A stretch of 64,000 bases of DNA from Verrucomicrobiota bacterium (lineage in GTDB: Bacteria; Verrucomicrobiota; Verrucomicrobiia; Chthoniobacterales; Terrimicrobiaceae). The stretch spans positions 124,001 through 188,000 of the forward strand of contig JAFKMU010000035.1 in assembly GCA_017305195.1 (NCBI GenBank). The letters are read 5' to 3'. The notes under the pieces are model-generated. The model was given only the letters and a program-made list of their open reading frames with translations. It was not told the origin of the DNA and did no database searches. Positions 1-9,048 of this stretch are shown here, piece after piece; the first letter of the stretch is position 1, and each line of letters starts with the position of its first letter. The position numbers and the translations under genes are program-made.

Positions 1-1
1 G

Positions 2-760
2 TGTTTTGATCTGATTGGGCGGGATTTGTCTGGCGCACAACTGCCATACAACCGAGCGGCCACGAATTCGCTGCAGTTCCTCGTCAACCCCGCGGATCTC
101 GATACTGCCTATGCTAACCCGCATTCCATCTTTTGGCAGGCACCCCTGGCAGGTTCCTCCGAGAATGGCAACCTGGCCATGGCGGGGTATTTTGTCCAAA
201 GAGAGTTGGTGACGGCGGACCCAAAGCAAAACCGCTTCCAGCTTCGTCGCCTGTACGTGGAGCAATCGGACACGAACCGCTTTGGTCTCCTTTCCACCAA
301 TGGCGGAACTCCCTGGTACAAGGCTTTGGCCCCGGAGTTTGCTCCGACGAGCGAGTCTCCGCAGACTGCTCAGAATTTCAAGGGATGGGTGGCCGACGGC
401 GTGCTCGGGCTCTGGGTGCGATGTCTGGATGCAACCGGCAACCCGATCAAGCTCTCGGCCGCGGGGACGGATCTTCAAGCCTCCTTTGATTCACGCAAGG
501 CTTTCCAGACCGATCGCAATCGCTACCCCTCCACGGATTTCTCTGCGCTGCCCGCCTTTGTCGAGGTCGGGATGGTTACGTGTTCCTCCAGTGACGCTCG
601 GAAGATCACGAGACTTCCCTCGTCGGGTACGAGCCGCAATCCGGATACCTTCTATGAGGACCTAAATGCCTTCGCTAGCGCGTTGCAGACCGATAATCCC
701 GGGGCGAAATCGATTACGGTTTCCGTCCGCATCATTCCCATCCTGACAGCCGATCCTTGA
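2..760 (+). CDS. Verru_Chthon cassette protein C-like (5' truncated)
   Basis: The reading frame is open from the window edge to a stop at 758-760, so only the C-terminal part of about 250 residues is seen; the start lies outside. The visible text begins CFDLIGRDLSGAQLP and contains NSLQFLVNP, which resembles the globular part of pseudopilin-like (PulJ/minor pilin type) proteins of the Verru_Chthon cassette, family C. The stop TGA is directly followed by the ATG of the next gene, cassette protein A, which supports co-translation. Proteins B and D of the cassette would be expected to the left, outside the window. Family assignment rests on the neighbour and on weak sequence resemblance; biochemical function of these cassettes is unknown, and export or assembly of an envelope structure is an inference from the pilin-like design. 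Confidence 0.6.
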   Translation, partial: CFDLIGRDLSGAQLPYNRAATNSLQFLVNPADLDTAYANPHSIFWQAPLAGSSENGNLAMAGYFVQRELVTADPKQNRFQLRRLYVEQSDTNRFGLLSTNGGTPWYKALAPEFAPTSESPQTAQNFKGWVADGVLGLWVRCLDATGNPIKLSAAGTDLQASFDSRKAFQTDRNRYPSTDFSALPAFVEVGMVTCSSSDARKITRLPSSGTSRNPDTFYEDLNAFASALQTDNPGAKSITVSVRIIPILTADP

Positions 761-3700
761 ATGAAGTTCCAACGATCAGATCGCGCTTCTGCGCTCATTA
801 TTATCCTAGCCGCCGTCGTGATGGTGACCATCCTGTGTGTGGCTTTCCTGCATTTCGCAGGTACGGAAAGGCGTTCATCGCGGCTGGCTCTGAATGCCAC
901 CGTTGCCCGCGCCCTCGCCAACGTGGGGGCGGACGCGGCATTGGCCAAGCTCAAGTATGCGACGGAGGCGGGCATGCAGACAGGTCGGCTATGGTCGTCG
1001 GAGCCGGGCAGGATCCGTATCTTTCCGGCAGGCAACCTTTCCTCGTATGAGGATGTCGATCTCTTCTCTGCCTTGCCGGGGCCGGATGTGCCGGGCGCGA
1101 CAGATGTCAACAGCGTCGACCTGAACAAGCCCTCTTACCAGGGGAAGCATCCCATCGCGGAACCGGCGTCTTCCGGCGGAGCAGCTCCTATGAAAGTCGG
1201 ATGGATTGATTTGCTTGCAGATCCCGGCAGCACAGCCTCGCGGGAGAATCCGATCATTGGCCGGGTGGCCTATTGGGTTGATGACGAGAGCTGCAAGATC
1301 AACATCAACATTGCGGACGGCAGCAAGAAGGACTCGAATCTGAGCTTTGGCTTTGGCACTCCATCAGAGGTGAGTCTGGAGGCGCTTAGGAAGCCTGACG
1401 GCTCCCGCATCAGCACTGCGCAGGCGGCAAAGATCAGCGAGTACGCCTGGAATCGTGGATTTAACTCCGCAGCCGAGGTCACCATGGCCGCGGAAAACGG
1501 CGAGGCTTCCGAGGAGTTTTTTGAAAGGAACAAGTTTGCTCTGACTCACTACAGCAAGGCTCCGGAGATCAGCTTTATGGGGGACCCGAGGATCTATCTT
1601 TTTCCCGCTGTGCGGCTTTCCTCGAACGGAGCCACCGCCAACGGGTTGGTGCGGTCGTGGTTGACCAATGCCTATGGCGTGGCGCTCGACTCGGGATTGA
1701 CGAATTATCTGGCGTACTCGGGCAGCACGGATGCCAAGCGCATCTCGATCACGGACCCGATCAACTTTGTCTATCCCACATCGCGGCAGATCGAATCCGC
1801 GCTGCCCGGCAAGGCGCCATTTTACCAGTATGGCCGGCATTATTATCTGGATAACGCACAGTTCCTCTCAAGTGCGCCGTCGGGGACGAATCCAGAGAAC
1901 TATATTTTTGCCAAGAGAATCGCCGAGGCGATAAAGGGAGAGGATTCTCTCCAGGGAGCCTTCACCTGGCCGGGTTTCAGCGGGAGTGCCGCCGGGGGAT
2001 TTGCTGATAAATATAACGATCGGCAGATCGACTCCCTCGCACTCCAGATCCTGGATATCGGAACGAGGGCGGCGATGGGAGATGAGGCGCGAGGGGGAAA
2101 TCTGCCATCACTGGTCACGACCGGGATGGTGAGTGGTAAAAATGCGATCGGCCTTGGGCGCACGCCGAAGTTTACGGAGTTCACAGTTTCCTTTGATGCC
2201 GTGCGTACGGCGACCAATCCGGCCGGAGCGGGGCCACCGCCCCGCGTCACAAACATCCCGGCTGTTCAGGTCGATCCGAAGCTGGAGTTTTGGTTTCCCA
2301 CGCAATACGAGGGAATGCCGTGGGATGAAAAGTTCGGAGGATACTGGCGCACGGGCCAGAATGGGAACAACTACGTCCTGAACCCAGTCGAGCAGGTCTT
2401 TGCCGACGGTTGCGTGCTGGGGGGAAGCTGGATGGATAACCTTTTTCAGATCACCGGGATCGACCTGGGAGGGCTGAGCTACAACTCGACCGATCCCGAT
2501 CCCCGGCATGCAGTCTATCATCCCTACCGTAATGGTCGCGGAGGTTCCAGCAACTCGCAGCCTTCCGGAAATCGACGGCCGCCATTTGCCTTTCCGAGCG
2601 TCAGCAGCACGGGCGCGGTATGGAAGCCGGGTGAATACCATGGAGTGCCGGCGACCGATCGGGGAAGCGTCACCTTATATGGCCCGAATGATCCGGCGAT
2701 GACCGCGTTTCCCGTCTCGGGCGGCATCGTGCTGTGGACTCAAGCCGGTGGCGCTGGAGCGATACTTGGAAACTGGGACGTCGCTCCCCTCGACAGCCTG
2801 CGCGGCGACTACCGGACAATTAGCGGCACCTCGAGCTATATCTATACTAACGAGGATCCACTAAGCATCCGGGCAGAGCTGAAGGAGGCGGTGATCCCGG
2901 TGCCGACGGGATTTAGCATTCCCGTCCCGGCGGTCGAGCACGTATGGCATGGTTACGTCAAGGATCCGCTGGTTAACAAATTCCCGGGAGACTGGATCGT
3001 TGCGGACTCCGATGCAGATGCAACCCTGCAGACGAGTGGTACGACGGCCTTTTCCTACCTGGATGGAGCCAATCATGGCTTTCTGGCCTCACAGGGGGGC
3101 GACCCCTTGTCGATCTGGATGCCCAGGCTGGATGTGAGTTTTCCAAAGCAGTCGCGCTTTCCCTCGATCGGCGCATTGAACTATGTACGTACGGGGGTTG
3201 CGCCGGATGACCTTGCCGTCCCACTTTCCCGGCAGAAGGGCACGCCATGGCGAAGCCTGAGTCTGACGCCGGCTTCCGGCTCTGGACAGGCGACGCAAAA
3301 GGGCCGTTATCCGGACTGGGCGATGCTGGATTTGTTCACGGTACCATTCCTGCCGCAGCTTCCGTTTCGGGTGGGTGAAGCGGCCACGCCGAAGCGGCAT
3401 CTGACATTCGGCGGGGCGACGGAGGGCAAGATCAACATCAACAACCCGGCGGTGCCGTTCCCATTTTCGCAGACGTTGAGCCAGACCGAGCGTGACCAGT
3501 TTCCCAAACGCACGGCTCCGGTGGAGGCGCTCTTTCACAATGTGCGGGTCAACCAGGGTTACAACGCAGCCGACGAGCCTCAGTATGCAACCCTGAGCGA
3601 CTCGCAAGTCAATGCGCTCGTCGCGGCGATTCAAAACCGGGTGGCGGCAGATGGTCCTTTTGTCCTGCCTGGCCAGGTGGCTGATTTGAGCGAGATCGAT

Positions 3701-4081
3701 GCCTATACCTACAAGGGAGTGGCGGCGGAGGCTCAATCGCGCAATGACCTGCTCAGGCAGGTGATTGGTGCGACCACCACGCAAAGCAATGTCTTTTCCA
3801 TCTGGGTCGTGGCGAGGTCGGTGAAGAAGAAGGCCGCCAATACCAGCTACGGAGAATTTGAACCGGGAGATATCGTCACCGCCGAGGTGCGTCGTCGGTA
3901 TGTCGTCGAGCGGTTCATCGATCTTGGAGCGGATGGTGTACCCGGAAACGCCAGCAACCCGGGGCCCGATGGAGTCATCGGTACGGAAGACGATCCGGTG
4001 GATGCCAAATATCACCCGGCGATGAAGCCGCCATTTCCCTACCTTTGGCGGATCGTCAGCATGGAGGAAATCCAGCGTTAG
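761..4081 (+). CDS. Verru_Chthon cassette protein A-like, large pseudopilin-related protein
   Basis: This is a 1106-residue protein with a short basic N-terminus and a hydrophobic segment at about residues 10-30 (SALIIILAAVVMVTILCVAF), followed by a helical stretch like that of PilX/GspK-type minor pilins. The segment ILLQ/GTERRSS-like arrangement after the membrane helix and the very long extracytoplasmic region fit the Verru_Chthon cassette protein A family, known from Verrucomicrobium and Chthoniobacter genomes. The C-terminal part contains a motif GATEGKININNPAVPFPFSQ and a late GDIVTAEVRRRYVVERF segment. The ATG follows the stop of the upstream cassette gene without a gap. Role is unproven; a surface or secretion-associated pseudopilus tip component is one possibility. 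Confidence 0.75.
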   Translation: MKFQRSDRASALIIILAAVVMVTILCVAFLHFAGTERRSSRLALNATVARALANVGADAALAKLKYATEAGMQTGRLWSSEPGRIRIFPAGNLSSYEDVDLFSALPGPDVPGATDVNSVDLNKPSYQGKHPIAEPASSGGAAPMKVGWIDLLADPGSTASRENPIIGRVAYWVDDESCKININIADGSKKDSNLSFGFGTPSEVSLEALRKPDGSRISTAQAAKISEYAWNRGFNSAAEVTMAAENGEASEEFFERNKFALTHYSKAPEISFMGDPRIYLFPAVRLSSNGATANGLVRSWLTNAYGVALDSGLTNYLAYSGSTDAKRISITDPINFVYPTSRQIESALPGKAPFYQYGRHYYLDNAQFLSSAPSGTNPENYIFAKRIAEAIKGEDSLQGAFTWPGFSGSAAGGFADKYNDRQIDSLALQILDIGTRAAMGDEARGGNLPSLVTTGMVSGKNAIGLGRTPKFTEFTVSFDAVRTATNPAGAGPPPRVTNIPAVQVDPKLEFWFPTQYEGMPWDEKFGGYWRTGQNGNNYVLNPVEQVFADGCVLGGSWMDNLFQITGIDLGGLSYNSTDPDPRHAVYHPYRNGRGGSSNSQPSGNRRPPFAFPSVSSTGAVWKPGEYHGVPATDRGSVTLYGPNDPAMTAFPVSGGIVLWTQAGGAGAILGNWDVAPLDSLRGDYRTISGTSSYIYTNEDPLSIRAELKEAVIPVPTGFSIPVPAVEHVWHGYVKDPLVNKFPGDWIVADSDADATLQTSGTTAFSYLDGANHGFLASQGGDPLSIWMPRLDVSFPKQSRFPSIGALNYVRTGVAPDDLAVPLSRQKGTPWRSLSLTPASGSGQATQKGRYPDWAMLDLFTVPFLPQLPFRVGEAATPKRHLTFGGATEGKININNPAVPFPFSQTLSQTERDQFPKRTAPVEALFHNVRVNQGYNAADEPQYATLSDSQVNALVAAIQNRVAADGPFVLPGQVADLSEIDAYTYKGVAAEAQSRNDLLRQVIGATTTQSNVFSIWVVARSVKKKAANTSYGEFEPGDIVTAEVRRRYVVERFIDLGADGVPGNASNPGPDGVIGTEDDPVDAKYHPAMKPPFPYLWRIVSMEEIQR

Positions 4082-4086
4082 TAATC

Positions 4087-4593
4087 ATGCAAACCTCGAC
4101 TCGAAAATTCATCGCCATCGCGCTGTCGGCATTGTTCGTCATGACGGCAAAATCCGCGGAAGAAAAGCAGGACCAGCCCAAGGTGGAGGTGGTCGCATCG
4201 GGATGGAGTGTCGATGGCCAGCTGGTACTGGGCGTAAAAATCACCGCTGCGAAATCCCGGCCTCTGGAGCTTGGAAAGGCGGCGAAGTCGTCCGACCAGA
4301 CGGTCTCTCTTTTCACCACCAAGGAAAGCTGGCTGAAAGATGTCCGTACGGGAGGCAGGATTCCCGCGAGTCGCCGCTTTCCCAACAAGCCAAACTATGG
4401 ATGGATCAAGAGTGCCGAGACGATCGCGCCGGGTGACAGTCGCGAGTTTACAGCGGCATTTCCCGCGCCACCGCTGCCGCCGGTGGTGAACGGCAAACGC
4501 CAGGATTACCAGCTCGAACTCCACCTGCCGGGCGAGCTGCCCCCGGTCACGTTTCGTGTTCCAGTGCCAGCGGAGCTGTCGAGATCTCCATGA
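4087..4593 (+). CDS. small secreted protein of unknown function
   Basis: The start ATG at 4087 lies 5 bases after the stop of the cassette A gene and gives MQTSTRKFIAIALSALFVM followed by TAKSAEEK, a typical Sec signal peptide with cleavage near residue 23-25. An upstream ATG at 4045 in the same frame would bury this signal peptide and overlap the cassette gene, so it was not chosen. The mature part of about 145 residues is rich in proline and charged residues and looks like a small beta-rich domain; I recognise no family. Its position suggests it is co-transcribed with the Verru_Chthon cassette and may be a periplasmic partner of it. Confidence 0.6.
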   Translation: MQTSTRKFIAIALSALFVMTAKSAEEKQDQPKVEVVASGWSVDGQLVLGVKITAAKSRPLELGKAAKSSDQTVSLFTTKESWLKDVRTGGRIPASRRFPNKPNYGWIKSAETIAPGDSREFTAAFPAPPLPPVVNGKRQDYQLELHLPGELPPVTFRVPVPAELSRSP

Positions 4594-4627
4594 ACCCAGG
4601 CAGGCCGCTGCCTGTGCCTGCCCGGGT
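4594..4627. terminator. hairpin between convergent genes, probable bidirectional terminator
   Basis: Directly after the stop codon at 4591-4593 an inverted repeat has arms ACCCAGGCAGGC and GCCTGCCCGGGT, pairing at 11 of 12 positions around a 10-nt loop. No long T run follows on either side. It lies between the convergent secreted-protein gene and the end of the FAH-family gene. Confidence 0.5.
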
Positions 4628-4646
4628 CTCTCATGGGAGATGAACG

Positions 4647-5453
4647 TCAGGCTTTTTCGGCGGTGACCGGATTGGTCAGTCGGCCGATATGATCGATCTC
4701 GATGGTGATCTCGTCGCCAGGCTTCAGCCAGCGCGGTGGCTTGGCGGCCATGCCGACGCCGTGGGGCGTGCCGGTAAGGATCACGGTGCCGGGCAGGAGC
4801 GTGGTGCTGCCGCTGAGGAATTCGATGAGAGTCGGCACGTCAAAGATCATGTCATTCGTGTTCCAATCCTGCACGGTTTCGCCATTGAGGATCGTCCGTA
4901 TCCCGAGCTGGTTGGGGTCGGGAATGTCGTCCGTCGTGACCAGCACGGGGCCGAGCGGGCAGAACGTGTCGAAGAATTTTCCGCGGCACCACTGGCCGCC
5001 GCCCATCTTGAGCTGCCAGTCTCGTGCGCTCACGTCGTTGGCACAGGTGTACCCGAGGACATAATCGAGGGCGTCCTCCTTGCGCACATTTTTGCAGGGA
5101 CGACCGATCACGACGGCGAGTTCGCACTCGTAGTCGACTTCCCGGCTCGCCATCTTTGTCGGGATCTCGATTGGATCCCCGGGGTGTTGCAGGGTGTTGA
5201 TTCCCTTCACGAAGAGGATCGGCATCTGAGGTGCCTTGGCTCCGCTTTCCGCGGCGTGGTGGCGATAGTTCAGCCCGATGCAAAGGATCGCCGTGGGCTC
5301 CAGCGGAGCGAGCAGTTTGACGATGGCCTCCTGGGTCCCGGTCGGGGTGAGACCGGAGTACAGATCGCCCGAGAGGCGCTCGGCCTGTCCGGATGCAAGG
5401 AGCCTGCCGAAGTGTATCTGGTGGTCGGAAGTTTGGTAGCGGATGATTTTCAT
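4647..5453 (-). CDS. fumarylacetoacetate hydrolase (FAH) family protein
   Basis: The 268-residue product has the FAH-family core: VDYECELAVVIGR, SARDWQ, and near the C-terminus LTGTPHGVG followed by LKPGDEITIEIDHIG. Family members are metal-dependent enzymes acting on 2-oxo acids or diketo acids, for example 2,4-diketo-3-deoxy-sugar acid hydrolases and 2-hydroxyhepta-2,4-diene-dioate isomerases. The start at 5453 overlaps the stop of nagA by four bases (ATGA), so it is the last gene of the minus-strand operon; a longer in-frame extension exists upstream but is out of keeping with the family. With SDR enzymes in the same operon and an enolase-superfamily dehydratase nearby, a role at the end of a non-phosphorylative sugar-acid route (2-keto-3-deoxy acid, dehydrogenase, then diketo hydrolase) is plausible but inferred. 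Confidence 0.85.
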   Translation of the reverse strand: MKIIRYQTSDHQIHFGRLLASGQAERLSGDLYSGLTPTGTQEAIVKLLAPLEPTAILCIGLNYRHHAAESGAKAPQMPILFVKGINTLQHPGDPIEIPTKMASREVDYECELAVVIGRPCKNVRKEDALDYVLGYTCANDVSARDWQLKMGGGQWCRGKFFDTFCPLGPVLVTTDDIPDPNQLGIRTILNGETVQDWNTNDMIFDVPTLIEFLSGSTTLLPGTVILTGTPHGVGMAAKPPRWLKPGDEITIEIDHIGRLTNPVTAEKA

Positions 5454-6361
5454 GGGATAAAAAGGGCGCGCTGGGGATTGTCGCGGCAAAGAGCCATCAC
5501 CTGGGTTTCCGAAAGACCCAGCTCGCCAGTGAGCTTCTGCGAGACATAGGGGAGGCTGGCGGCTGAGCCGACGAGATGGCTGCCACCAGGAGCGCGAGCG
5601 GCCAGGTCGGGTCCGACTTCGATATCCCACCGGCCGAGAGTGTAACGGCCAGGCCCGAGCCCTGCGGCTGCCATGGCGTCGGTGGTCACGATGGATCTCT
5701 CCAGCCCGGCGAGATCGAGGTAGTTCTTTAGGACAAATGTGGGGATGTGCACGCCATCGGCGATGAAGCAGAGAGTGAGCTGATCTCTGAGAAACAAAGC
5801 ACGCTGAATGATATTGTCATGCCGGGGGAGTTGCGCCGGGCAGGCGTTGCCGAGATGGGTGAAAAGATTCAGCCCGTGGCGGATGGCGCTCCGGAGCTCC
5901 TCCAGGGTGGCATCGGTGTGGCCTGCGGAGACGGCGACGCCCTGGTCGCGAAGGAATCGGATGGTTGATCCCGAGGGATCTTGCTCCGGTGCCAGCGTCA
6001 CGAGGCGCACATGACCGCGGCCTGCTTGCAGGAGTTCACGCATGAGGCCCGTGTCTGCCGGGAGAATGGCGTCTTCCGGATGAGCGCCGCGGAAGCCCGC
6101 CAGCGCAGAGATGAAGGGCCCCTCGATGTGGATGCCCGCGATGACCTCGTCGGTCAGGGAGTTCTCCGCCTTTAGCCGGGCGATGGTCTCGATCCTTCGC
6201 GTCATGGTGTCCGGCTTATCCGTGATGATCGTGGCGAGGATCTTACGGGTGCCATCGCGGCGGAGCCGCCCGCATGCATGCATGAGGTCGACCCGAGACA
6301 ATCCGTCCTGGTTGAAGTCAACCCCGGCGTACCCGTTGACCTGGATGTCGAAAAAATCCAT
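5450..6361 (-). CDS. nagA: N-acetylglucosamine-6-phosphate deacetylase, barrel-only form
   Basis: NagA removes acetate from GlcNAc-6-phosphate, giving glucosamine-6-phosphate for NagB. The 303-residue protein shows the amidohydrolase metal and substrate residues: GIHIEGPF (Glu80), SAGHTD (His148), FTHLGNA (His169), ADGVHIP (His205) and VTTDAM (Asp228). It begins at DIQVNGYAGVDF, the point where typical NagA proteins of about 380 residues enter the TIM barrel, and ends soon after the last barrel helix at NPQRALFIP. The N- and C-terminal strands of the usual beta-sandwich are therefore absent. The gene is closed on both sides by neighbours (3 bp after nagB, 4-bp overlap with the FAH gene), so the short form looks genuine, not a mis-called start. 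Confidence 0.88.
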   Translation of the reverse strand: MDFFDIQVNGYAGVDFNQDGLSRVDLMHACGRLRRDGTRKILATIITDKPDTMTRRIETIARLKAENSLTDEVIAGIHIEGPFISALAGFRGAHPEDAILPADTGLMRELLQAGRGHVRLVTLAPEQDPSGSTIRFLRDQGVAVSAGHTDATLEELRSAIRHGLNLFTHLGNACPAQLPRHDNIIQRALFLRDQLTLCFIADGVHIPTFVLKNYLDLAGLERSIVTTDAMAAAGLGPGRYTLGRWDIEVGPDLAARAPGGSHLVGSAASLPYVSQKLTGELGLSETQVMALCRDNPQRALFIP

Positions 6362-6364
6362 GCC

Positions 6365-7105
6365 TTACTTGAGCAGCGAGGCCGAGGGCGGGTCCAGATA
6401 CAGGGTGGTGCCGACGTGCGTCTGCAGGATGGAAGCCGGAACGTCGGGGCTGATCGGGCGTTCCAGCGTATTGCGGACGGCCTCGGCTTTGCGGAGGTCG
6501 GGTACGGTGAGAATGATGGATCGTGACTTGAGGATCTGGCGGATCGACATCGAGATGGCCTGCCGTGGGACGGCATCGAGAGAGGAAAACCAGCCCTCGC
6601 CGAGCTGTTGGCGACGACAGGCCTCGTCGAGATTCACCACCAGATAAGGGCGGCTGGTCTGGAAATCAGCCGGAGGATCGTTGAAGGCGAGATGGCCGTT
6701 TTCTCCGATGCCGGCAAAACAGACGTCGATGGGATGCCCGGTGATCAGGGCTGCCAGCCGGTCGCACTCTGCCTCGGGATCGCTCTCTCCATTGATATAA
6801 TGAAACTGGTTCGGAGGATTGGGCAGGAGCCGGTGAAAGCGTTCCCAGAGATACTGGCGGAAGGAGGCGGGATGCGTGATGGGGAGGCCGACGTATTCAT
6901 CAAGGTGAAAGACAGTAACCCTGTTCCAGGGAAGCTCCTCTCCGACGAGCGTCTGAAGCATCTCAAACTGCGATGCCCCGGTTGCAACAATGATATTGGC
7001 TCTTCCGCGCTCCGCGATGGCCTCACGGATCAGCACGGCTCCGTGGCGGGCTGCGGAAGCTCCGGAAATTTTCTTGTTGGAACTGATGACGGTTCGAATG
7101 GACAT
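6365..7105 (-). CDS. nagB: glucosamine-6-phosphate deaminase
   Basis: NagB converts glucosamine-6-phosphate to fructose-6-phosphate and ammonia in the cytoplasm. The 246-residue product has the phosphate-binding [11 protein letters not shown] segment (about 40-50), the catalytic FHLDEYVGL motif (Asp69) and [13 protein letters not shown] (132-144), all hallmarks of the family and at normal length. The ATG at 7105 was chosen because it starts MSIRTVISS just before the family core; the in-frame extension to 7201 would overlap the upstream SDR gene heavily. It sits 4 bp after the SDR gene and 3 bp before nagA in a tightly packed operon, matching a GlcNAc/ManNAc or sialic acid degradation route. 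Confidence 0.95.
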   Translation of the reverse strand: MSIRTVISSNKKISGASAARHGAVLIREAIAERGRANIIVATGASQFEMLQTLVGEELPWNRVTVFHLDEYVGLPITHPASFRQYLWERFHRLLPNPPNQFHYINGESDPEAECDRLAALITGHPIDVCFAGIGENGHLAFNDPPADFQTSRPYLVVNLDEACRRQQLGEGWFSSLDAVPRQAISMSIRQILKSRSIILTVPDLRKAEAVRNTLERPISPDVPASILQTHVGTTLYLDPPSASLLK

Positions 7106-7109
7106 GACT

Positions 7110-7862
7110 TTAGTAAACTGCGCGTCCACCGCTGAGATCGAAGGTGAACCCTGTGGTGAAACTGTTGGCGGGAGAAACGATGAACGCGGCGGTGTCGGCA
7201 AACTCCTCCAGCGTGCCGCAGCGCTTCATGGGGATCTTGTCCGTCATGTAGGAGACCTGGGCCGAGGGCATGGCATCGACGAGGGCGGTCTGGATCACTG
7301 CTGGAGCGAGCGCGTTGACGGTGATCCCGGTCTCGGCGTACTCCTTGCCCATCGACTTGGTCATGCCGATGACGGCTGCCTTGGAGGTGGAGTAGGCGAC
7401 CATGCCGGCGTTGCCCTCCTTGCCGGCGATCGAGGAGATATTCAGGATGCGCCCGTAGCTGGCGGATAGCATCACGGGGAGCACGGCCTGACAGCAGAGA
7501 AATGTGCCGCGGGTGTTGAGACTCAAGACGCGGTCAAAGTCGTCGACGGGGACTTCGTGGGACTTCAGGCTGGTCTTCCCGGTGATGCCAGCGGAATTGA
7601 CCAGGATCTCGATGGAACCTCGTTTTTGACGCACTGCTTCCACCGCGGAGCGGATTTGTTCGCCCTGGGTCACATCTACGACGTGCCAGTCGGCGGATTC
7701 CCCGAGTTCGGCTGATGTTTCGCGGAGCCTGGTCTCGTTAAGATCGAACAAGGAGACGAATACTCCCTGCTGGACGAGCTTGCGGGCGAGCGCCTTGCCC
7801 AATCCATCGGCGCCCCCGGTGATGATGGCCGTCTGATTGCTTGATGAGTTGAAACGAGTCAT
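7110..7862 (-). CDS. SDR family oxidoreductase (FabG-like)
   Basis: This 250-residue short-chain dehydrogenase has the cofactor motif [10 protein letters not shown] (about 15-24), an NSAGITG motif, the catalytic Ser in ISSIAG and the YSTSK pair. The C-terminus ends DLSGGRAVY, typical for classical tetrameric SDRs. NAD(P) preference cannot be read safely. The ATG overlaps the stop of the creatininase-like gene by four bases. Substrate is unknown; operon context with NagA/NagB and an FAH-family hydrolase points to oxidation of a sugar or sugar-acid hydroxyl. Confidence 0.9.
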   Translation of the reverse strand: MTRFNSSSNQTAIITGGADGLGKALARKLVQQGVFVSLFDLNETRLRETSAELGESADWHVVDVTQGEQIRSAVEAVRQKRGSIEILVNSAGITGKTSLKSHEVPVDDFDRVLSLNTRGTFLCCQAVLPVMLSASYGRILNISSIAGKEGNAGMVAYSTSKAAVIGMTKSMGKEYAETGITVNALAPAVIQTALVDAMPSAQVSYMTDKIPMKRCGTLEEFADTAAFIVSPANSFTTGFTFDLSGGRAVY

Positions 7863-8641
7863 GATGAAAATTCCCGGCGCTTCCAGGTGGCGAATTCCTC
7901 AAGGAATCCGGCAACCGCCGATGCGAGGAGCGTGAAAAGCTGTCTTCCCTTGTCCTCCGTTGCCAGCTCTGGAGAGCCGAGCGCTCCTGTCTGGGAGAGC
8001 TGGTCAAAGGTTTGGGAGACCACGACGCGCGAAGGCGTGTAGCCGAGAGGATCGTAATATTGGGAGCCGATGCCCTCTGTCTCTCCGGTGGCGTTATTCC
8101 GCACCCAGTCGGCGCGGATCGCGAGCATGAGGGACGTCTCGTACTCGCAGGCATGAGAGAGGCGGGGGGTTGCCATGAATGTCTGGGCGGCAAGCTCCGG
8201 GGCGGCGAGATTCCAATAGCTGGCTGCCGCGATCCAGGGTTCGCTCGCGCCCTTGTGCTTGAGGTTGAGCCGATACAGAGCCTCCGCAAAGGGTGTTTGA
8301 TTGCCACCATGGCAGTTCAGAAAGAAAATTCGCCGAAACCCGGCGGCAATCAATGAGTCGGCCATATCGACCAGGACCCGCGTATAGGTTTCGCTGCTGA
8401 TGCTGACGGTGCCGGGGAAGCCCAGGTGATGATGCGATGAGCCGCACCAGAGCGTGGGCAGCAGGACGATCGTTTCCGGAAGGAGCGCTTCGATCCTGCG
8501 GCCGAGTTCGTCGGCGATGGCTGCGTCTGTGATGACGGGCAGATGGTTGCCATGTTGCTCCAGTGCAGCGATCGGGATGACGGCGATGTGCGTCTGCGCG
8601 ATCCGGCCAATCTCGGGCGACGTGAGGTCGGCGTACTTCAT
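7859..8641 (-). CDS. creatininase family amidohydrolase
   Basis: The 260-residue protein has the creatininase fold signatures: PIAALEQHGNHLPV near residues 23-36, LWCGSSHHHLGFPGT, NCHGGN and HACEYETSLM. Relatives are metal-dependent enzymes that open cyclic amides or cleave formamide bonds (creatininase, mycofactocin MftE, ArfB formamidases), with metal ligands from the E-Q-H-G-x-H and H-A-x-E-x-E-T-S type motifs seen here. Start and stop each overlap neighbouring genes by four bases. What a lactam or amide hydrolase does among amino-sugar genes is unclear; it could open a cyclic intermediate or remove an N-acyl group. The substrate is not predictable from sequence. Confidence 0.88.
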   Translation of the reverse strand: MKYADLTSPEIGRIAQTHIAVIPIAALEQHGNHLPVITDAAIADELGRRIEALLPETIVLLPTLWCGSSHHHLGFPGTVSISSETYTRVLVDMADSLIAAGFRRIFFLNCHGGNQTPFAEALYRLNLKHKGASEPWIAAASYWNLAAPELAAQTFMATPRLSHACEYETSLMLAIRADWVRNNATGETEGIGSQYYDPLGYTPSRVVVSQTFDQLSQTGALGSPELATEDKGRQLFTLLASAVAGFLEEFATWKRREFSS

Positions 8642-9036
8642 TGCGGTATGCGCACGATGCAGTCGATTTCCACATCGATCTCGAGCAACTGCGCGCCGAT
8701 GGTTGTCCGGGTTGGGCGATGTGTGCCAAAGAAGTCGGCATAGACTGCATTCATCGCGGCGAATGTCTGTTTATCCAGGGGCTGGAGGTAAACCCGGCAG
8801 CTGACGACATCGGAGATATCTGCTCCGCAATGCTCGATGACGCGTCGGACGCACTCGAGGGTGAGTTGCGTCTGCTCGGTGATCGAGCCTCGGACGAATC
8901 CACCGGTCCTCGGGCTGAACGGTCCCTGTCCCGAGACGTGGAGCAGACGCCCCTCCGAGATGATGCCGGCGGAGAATGGTCCGCGGGGTTTAGGCAGCCC
9001 AGGGATTTCGGAAAGGATTTCGAGAGACGAAGGCAC
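8638..9036 (-). CDS. RidA family protein (reactive imine/enamine deaminase type)
   Basis: This 132-residue protein has the RidA/YjgF layout: PFSAGIISEGRLLHVSGQ at the start, DVVSCRVYLQP in the middle, and TRTTIGAQLLEIDVEID at the end, where the usual Arg and Glu of the active cleft occur. RidA proteins hydrolyse imine or enamine intermediates made by PLP enzymes or oxidases. It overlaps the creatininase-like gene by four bases and lies 12 bp after the aldolase gene, so it is co-transcribed. In this operon it may handle a nitrogen-containing sugar intermediate; that is inference. Confidence 0.88.
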   Translation of the reverse strand: MPSSLEILSEIPGLPKPRGPFSAGIISEGRLLHVSGQGPFSPRTGGFVRGSITEQTQLTLECVRRVIEHCGADISDVVSCRVYLQPLDKQTFAAMNAVYADFFGTHRPTRTTIGAQLLEIDVEIDCIVRIPQ

Positions 9037-9048
9037 GGGCGTCGGAGG

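Noticed and set aside
3089-4015. 308-codon open frame on the minus strand inside the cassette A gene
   Set aside because: It is antisense to a strongly supported gene and shows no motif; high GC favours such shadow frames.
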